Assembly (NCBI GenBank): GCA_964352775.1
Contig: CAYGTK010000074.1
Coordinates: forward strand, 1 to 17,156
Length of the DNA stretch: 17,156 nt
Direction of reading: 5' to 3'
DNA from: CAYGTK01 sp964352775
Lineage (GTDB): Bacteria > Bacteroidota > Bacteroidia > Chitinophagales > CAIOSU01
The notes under the pieces are model-generated. The model ran no database searches. It saw nothing but the letters and a program-made list of their open reading frames with translations, and had not been told where the DNA came from. Positions 15,104 to 17,156 of the stretch are shown here, piece after piece. The position numbers and the translations under genes are program-made. Numbering within the stretch: position 1 is the first letter of the stretch; every line of letters starts with the position of its first letter.

Positions 15104-15114
15104 AATTTTAAACT

Positions 15115-15912
15115 ATGCTCAATGAGGAAACTTATCGGCTCACCCGTTTTGGTGATGGTCTTTTTGAGACCGTGCGCGTGTTTGATAGCAAACTACCACT
15201 TTGGCCCTTGCATTATCAGCGACTGAAAGCTGGGGCAGCTGCTATTCATTTGCAATGGGATGATGCTTGGACTGAGAATTTTCTCCAAGAGCAGTTCTTA
15301 GAAGAAGTATCTAAAGTTGGGCATACTAATGCAAAAGTGAGGCTGACCTTATACCGTAAAGGTAAAGGTACTTACACACCAGAAACCAATGTTGCTGGCT
15401 ATTTCATTGATGTTTCGTCATTGGAAGATGCTGTTTTCCAATGGCAAGAAAAGGGACTCAAGTGCGACATATATCGCGAACATCGCAAGCCTTTGGATGG
15501 CCTCTCGAATATTAAAACGGCCAATTCATTATTGTATGTGCTAGCAGCCAATTGGTCAGCCAGTAATGCTTTAGACGATGCGGTATTACTGAATTCAGCG
15601 GGTCGCGTAGCGGAATGTACATCTAGCAACTTATTTCTAGTGAAAGATGGAGTGCTCTTAACTCCGCTGCTTTCTGAAGGGCCATTGGCAGGTACAATGC
15701 GGGTCTTTCTATTGAAAATTTGCGAAAGCCACGGTATACCTTATCATGAAACTCGCTTATCTATTGAGGATATGTTGAATGCCGATGAGCTGTTCAATAC
15801 CAATGCAATAGCGGGTATACGACCCATAGCCCAGGTGGGTGAGCAACGCTTTGTTGATCATAAATTCACCAAGAAGCTGTTCGACATTTTGCTAGACGAA
15901 CTGCAAACATAA
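15115..15912 (+). CDS. PLP-dependent class IV aminotransferase (aminodeoxychorismate lyase-like)
   Basis: A 265-residue fold-type IV PLP enzyme. It has RFGDGLFETV (11-20), the PLP lysine K134 in LSNIKTANSL, the conserved E167 in GRVAECTSSNLF (163-174), and EGPLAGTMR (188-196). The family includes branched-chain aminotransferase, D-amino-acid aminotransferase and 4-amino-4-deoxychorismate lyase (PabC, folate synthesis). The GPLAGTMR segment and short size favour PabC, but this is not certain. The N-terminus is shorter than usual before GDGLFET, yet an in-frame TAA lies just upstream, so no longer start is possible. A 39-nt gap separates it from the photolyase. Confidence 0.85.
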   Translation: MLNEETYRLTRFGDGLFETVRVFDSKLPLWPLHYQRLKAGAAAIHLQWDDAWTENFLQEQFLEEVSKVGHTNAKVRLTLYRKGKGTYTPETNVAGYFIDVSSLEDAVFQWQEKGLKCDIYREHRKPLDGLSNIKTANSLLYVLAANWSASNALDDAVLLNSAGRVAECTSSNLFLVKDGVLLTPLLSEGPLAGTMRVFLLKICESHGIPYHETRLSIEDMLNADELFNTNAIAGIRPIAQVGEQRFVDHKFTKKLFDILLDELQT

Positions 15913-15924
15913 TTGTCTTCTTTC

Positions 15925-15949
15925 TGTTGAATTAGCGCAACATTCAACA
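15925..15949 (+). promoter_or_regulatory. Inverted repeat just upstream of the photolyase gene
   Basis: TGTTGAAT (15925-15932) and ATTCAACA (15942-15949) form a perfect 8-bp inverted repeat with a 9-nt spacer, ending 2 nt before the photolyase ATG. It could be a protein-binding operator or an RNA hairpin that hides the start codon. No T-run follows, so it is not an obvious terminator for the upstream gene. Confidence 0.45.
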
Positions 15950-15951
15950 AC

Positions 15952-17156
15952 ATGAGCAAAACACCTATCGCCATTTTCTGGCATCGCCGCGACCTTCGTT
16001 TAGATGATAATGCTGGCCTATATCACGCTTTAAAAGGCGATTATCCCGTACTTCCCCTTTTCATTTTCGATACCCACATTCTGGATAAATTGGAGAATAA
16101 AAAGGATGCTCGCTTAGCGTTTATTCGCAATGAACTATCGGCAATAAACGAGGAACTAAAAGGGAAGAATACCACACTTATAACTCGCCATGGTAAGCCT
16201 AAAGAAGTTTGGCAAGAACTACTAAACGAATATGAAATAAAGGCCGTATTCACCAACCGCGATTACGAGCCATACGCTCAAGATCGTGATGCGAAAGTGA
16301 AAAGTATTTTGGAAGATAAAGGCATTGAATTTCACACCTACAAAGACCACGTGATACACGAGCCGATGGACGTGTTGAAAGATGATGGCGACCCTTACAA
16401 AGTGTTCACGCCGTTTAGTAGGAAATGGAAAGAGGCCTTAACCAATGAGCATTTTGAGAGCTTCACTTCGGGTTTGATGTTCGATAACTGGGCCGCACAC
16501 AAGTCAAGGCCTATTATCCCTTTGGCAGATATGGGTTTTGAGCCTACCGATATAGAGATCCCATCGAAAACGCTTANNNNNNNNNNCGTAATTACCCTGC
16601 TAAACCCGCTACTTCCAAACTGGGGATACATTACCGTTTCGGTACTATAAGTATTCGCAAGAAAGCTCAAGAGGCACAAGCTAAAAGTGAGGTGTATTTG
16701 AATGAGTTGATATGGCGCGAGTTCTACCAAATGATAATGTACAATTATCCGCATGTTATAGAGCGCTCTTTCCGCGAGAAATATGATCATATCGATTGGC
16801 GAAACAACGAAGAGGAATTTGAAGCTTGGTGCCAAGGGAGAACGGGCTACCCAATAGTAGATGCTGGGATGCGCGAACTGAATGAAACGGGTTTTATGCA
16901 TAACCGAGTACGCATGATAGTGGCTAGCTTTTTAACCAAGCACTTACTAATTGACTGGCGCTGGGGCGAAGCCTATTTCGCCGAGAAATTGCTCGACTTT
17001 GAATTGGCCAGCAACAATGGCGGTTGGCAATGGGCATCGGGTGGTGGAACGGATGCTGCACCTTATTTCAGAATATTCAACCCTACATCGAAAACACAGA
17101 AATTTGATAAGGGTTTACGAAACATTCGCCAATGGATGCCTGACTTAGATTCTTAT
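15952..17156 (+). CDS. Cryptochrome/DNA photolyase family protein, interrupted by an assembly gap and cut at the right edge
   Basis: A flavoprotein of the photolyase/cryptochrome family, most like class I CPD photolyases that use light to split pyrimidine dimers. The N-terminal alpha/beta domain starts FWHRRDLRLDDN (residues 9-20). After a run of ten Ns (16577-16586) the reading continues in a different frame with RNYPAKPATSKLGIHYRFGT from 16587, WREFY (16713-16727), TGYPIVDAGMRE from 16842 and NNGGWQW (17013-17033). These motifs build the FAD pocket and are intact. The frame change is an artefact of the N run: the true missing length must leave 2 after division by 3, while ten Ns leave 1. 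Family alignment suggests about 30-35 missing bases. The gene continues past the window. It is not a pseudogene on this evidence. Confidence 0.9.
16577..16586. other. Assembly gap (ten Ns) inside the photolyase gene
   Basis: Ten unresolved bases of nominal length. Coding frames on the two sides disagree by this length, so the gap size is not real. Confidence 0.95.

Noticed and set aside
16577..16650. Photolyase reading as a frameshifted pseudogene ending at 16650
   Set aside because: The change of frame coincides with the run of Ns and all family motifs continue in one frame from 16587, so the gap length explains it.

Overview
The window looks like a chromosomal segment from a Bacteroidota bacterium, probably in or near the Flavobacteriia. 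The evidence is a secreted protein with a type IX secretion (T9SS) C-terminal sorting domain, a DUF5686 outer-membrane protein with an N-terminal carboxypeptidase-like domain, a CtlX-type amidinotransferase, a DUF885 lipoprotein, and several exact matches to the Bacteroidota -7 promoter element TAnnTTTG. No tRNA, rRNA, CRISPR array, transposase or phage gene was seen. Most genes are housekeeping or ordinary accessory genes.

Layout. (a) 1-1085, minus: an epoxide-hydrolase-like alpha/beta hydrolase followed after 1 nt by a short-chain dehydrogenase that runs off the left edge. (b) 1361-2107, minus: a small T9SS cargo protein with its own predicted promoter and terminator. (c) 2330-5536, minus: a DUF885 metallopeptidase-like lipoprotein, a small lipocalin-like lipoprotein and CtlX, ending in a clear intrinsic terminator. 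(d) 5597-8077, minus: the DUF5686 outer-membrane protein. (e) 8270-12398, minus: tgt (tRNA guanine transglycosylase, GTG start), then lptG overlapping it by one base, then two unrecognised secreted or lipoprotein genes and a GNAT acetyltransferase. (f) 12432-14771, plus: a membrane glycosyltransferase, an ECF-type sigma factor and rsmG, with very tight or overlapping junctions, diverging from tgt across a 33-nt gap. (g) 15115-17156, plus: a class IV aminotransferase and a photolyase. The photolyase is cut by a run of ten Ns and by the right edge.

The least explained material is in the gaps between genes. An 85-nt element occurs twice in the same orientation (1206-1290 and 14848-14932, 80 of 85 identical). 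Two intergenic regions (about 8185-8234 and 14960-15045) carry five small hairpins that share a core AGTY-N3-RACT with differing but self-complementary arms, which looks like a palindromic repeat family. The tgt/glycosyltransferase gap holds a 17-nt palindrome made of two back-to-back -7 promoter boxes. The TGT protein has lost three of the four usual zinc ligands. No convincing new multi-gene system was found; the repeat families are the best candidates for follow-up.
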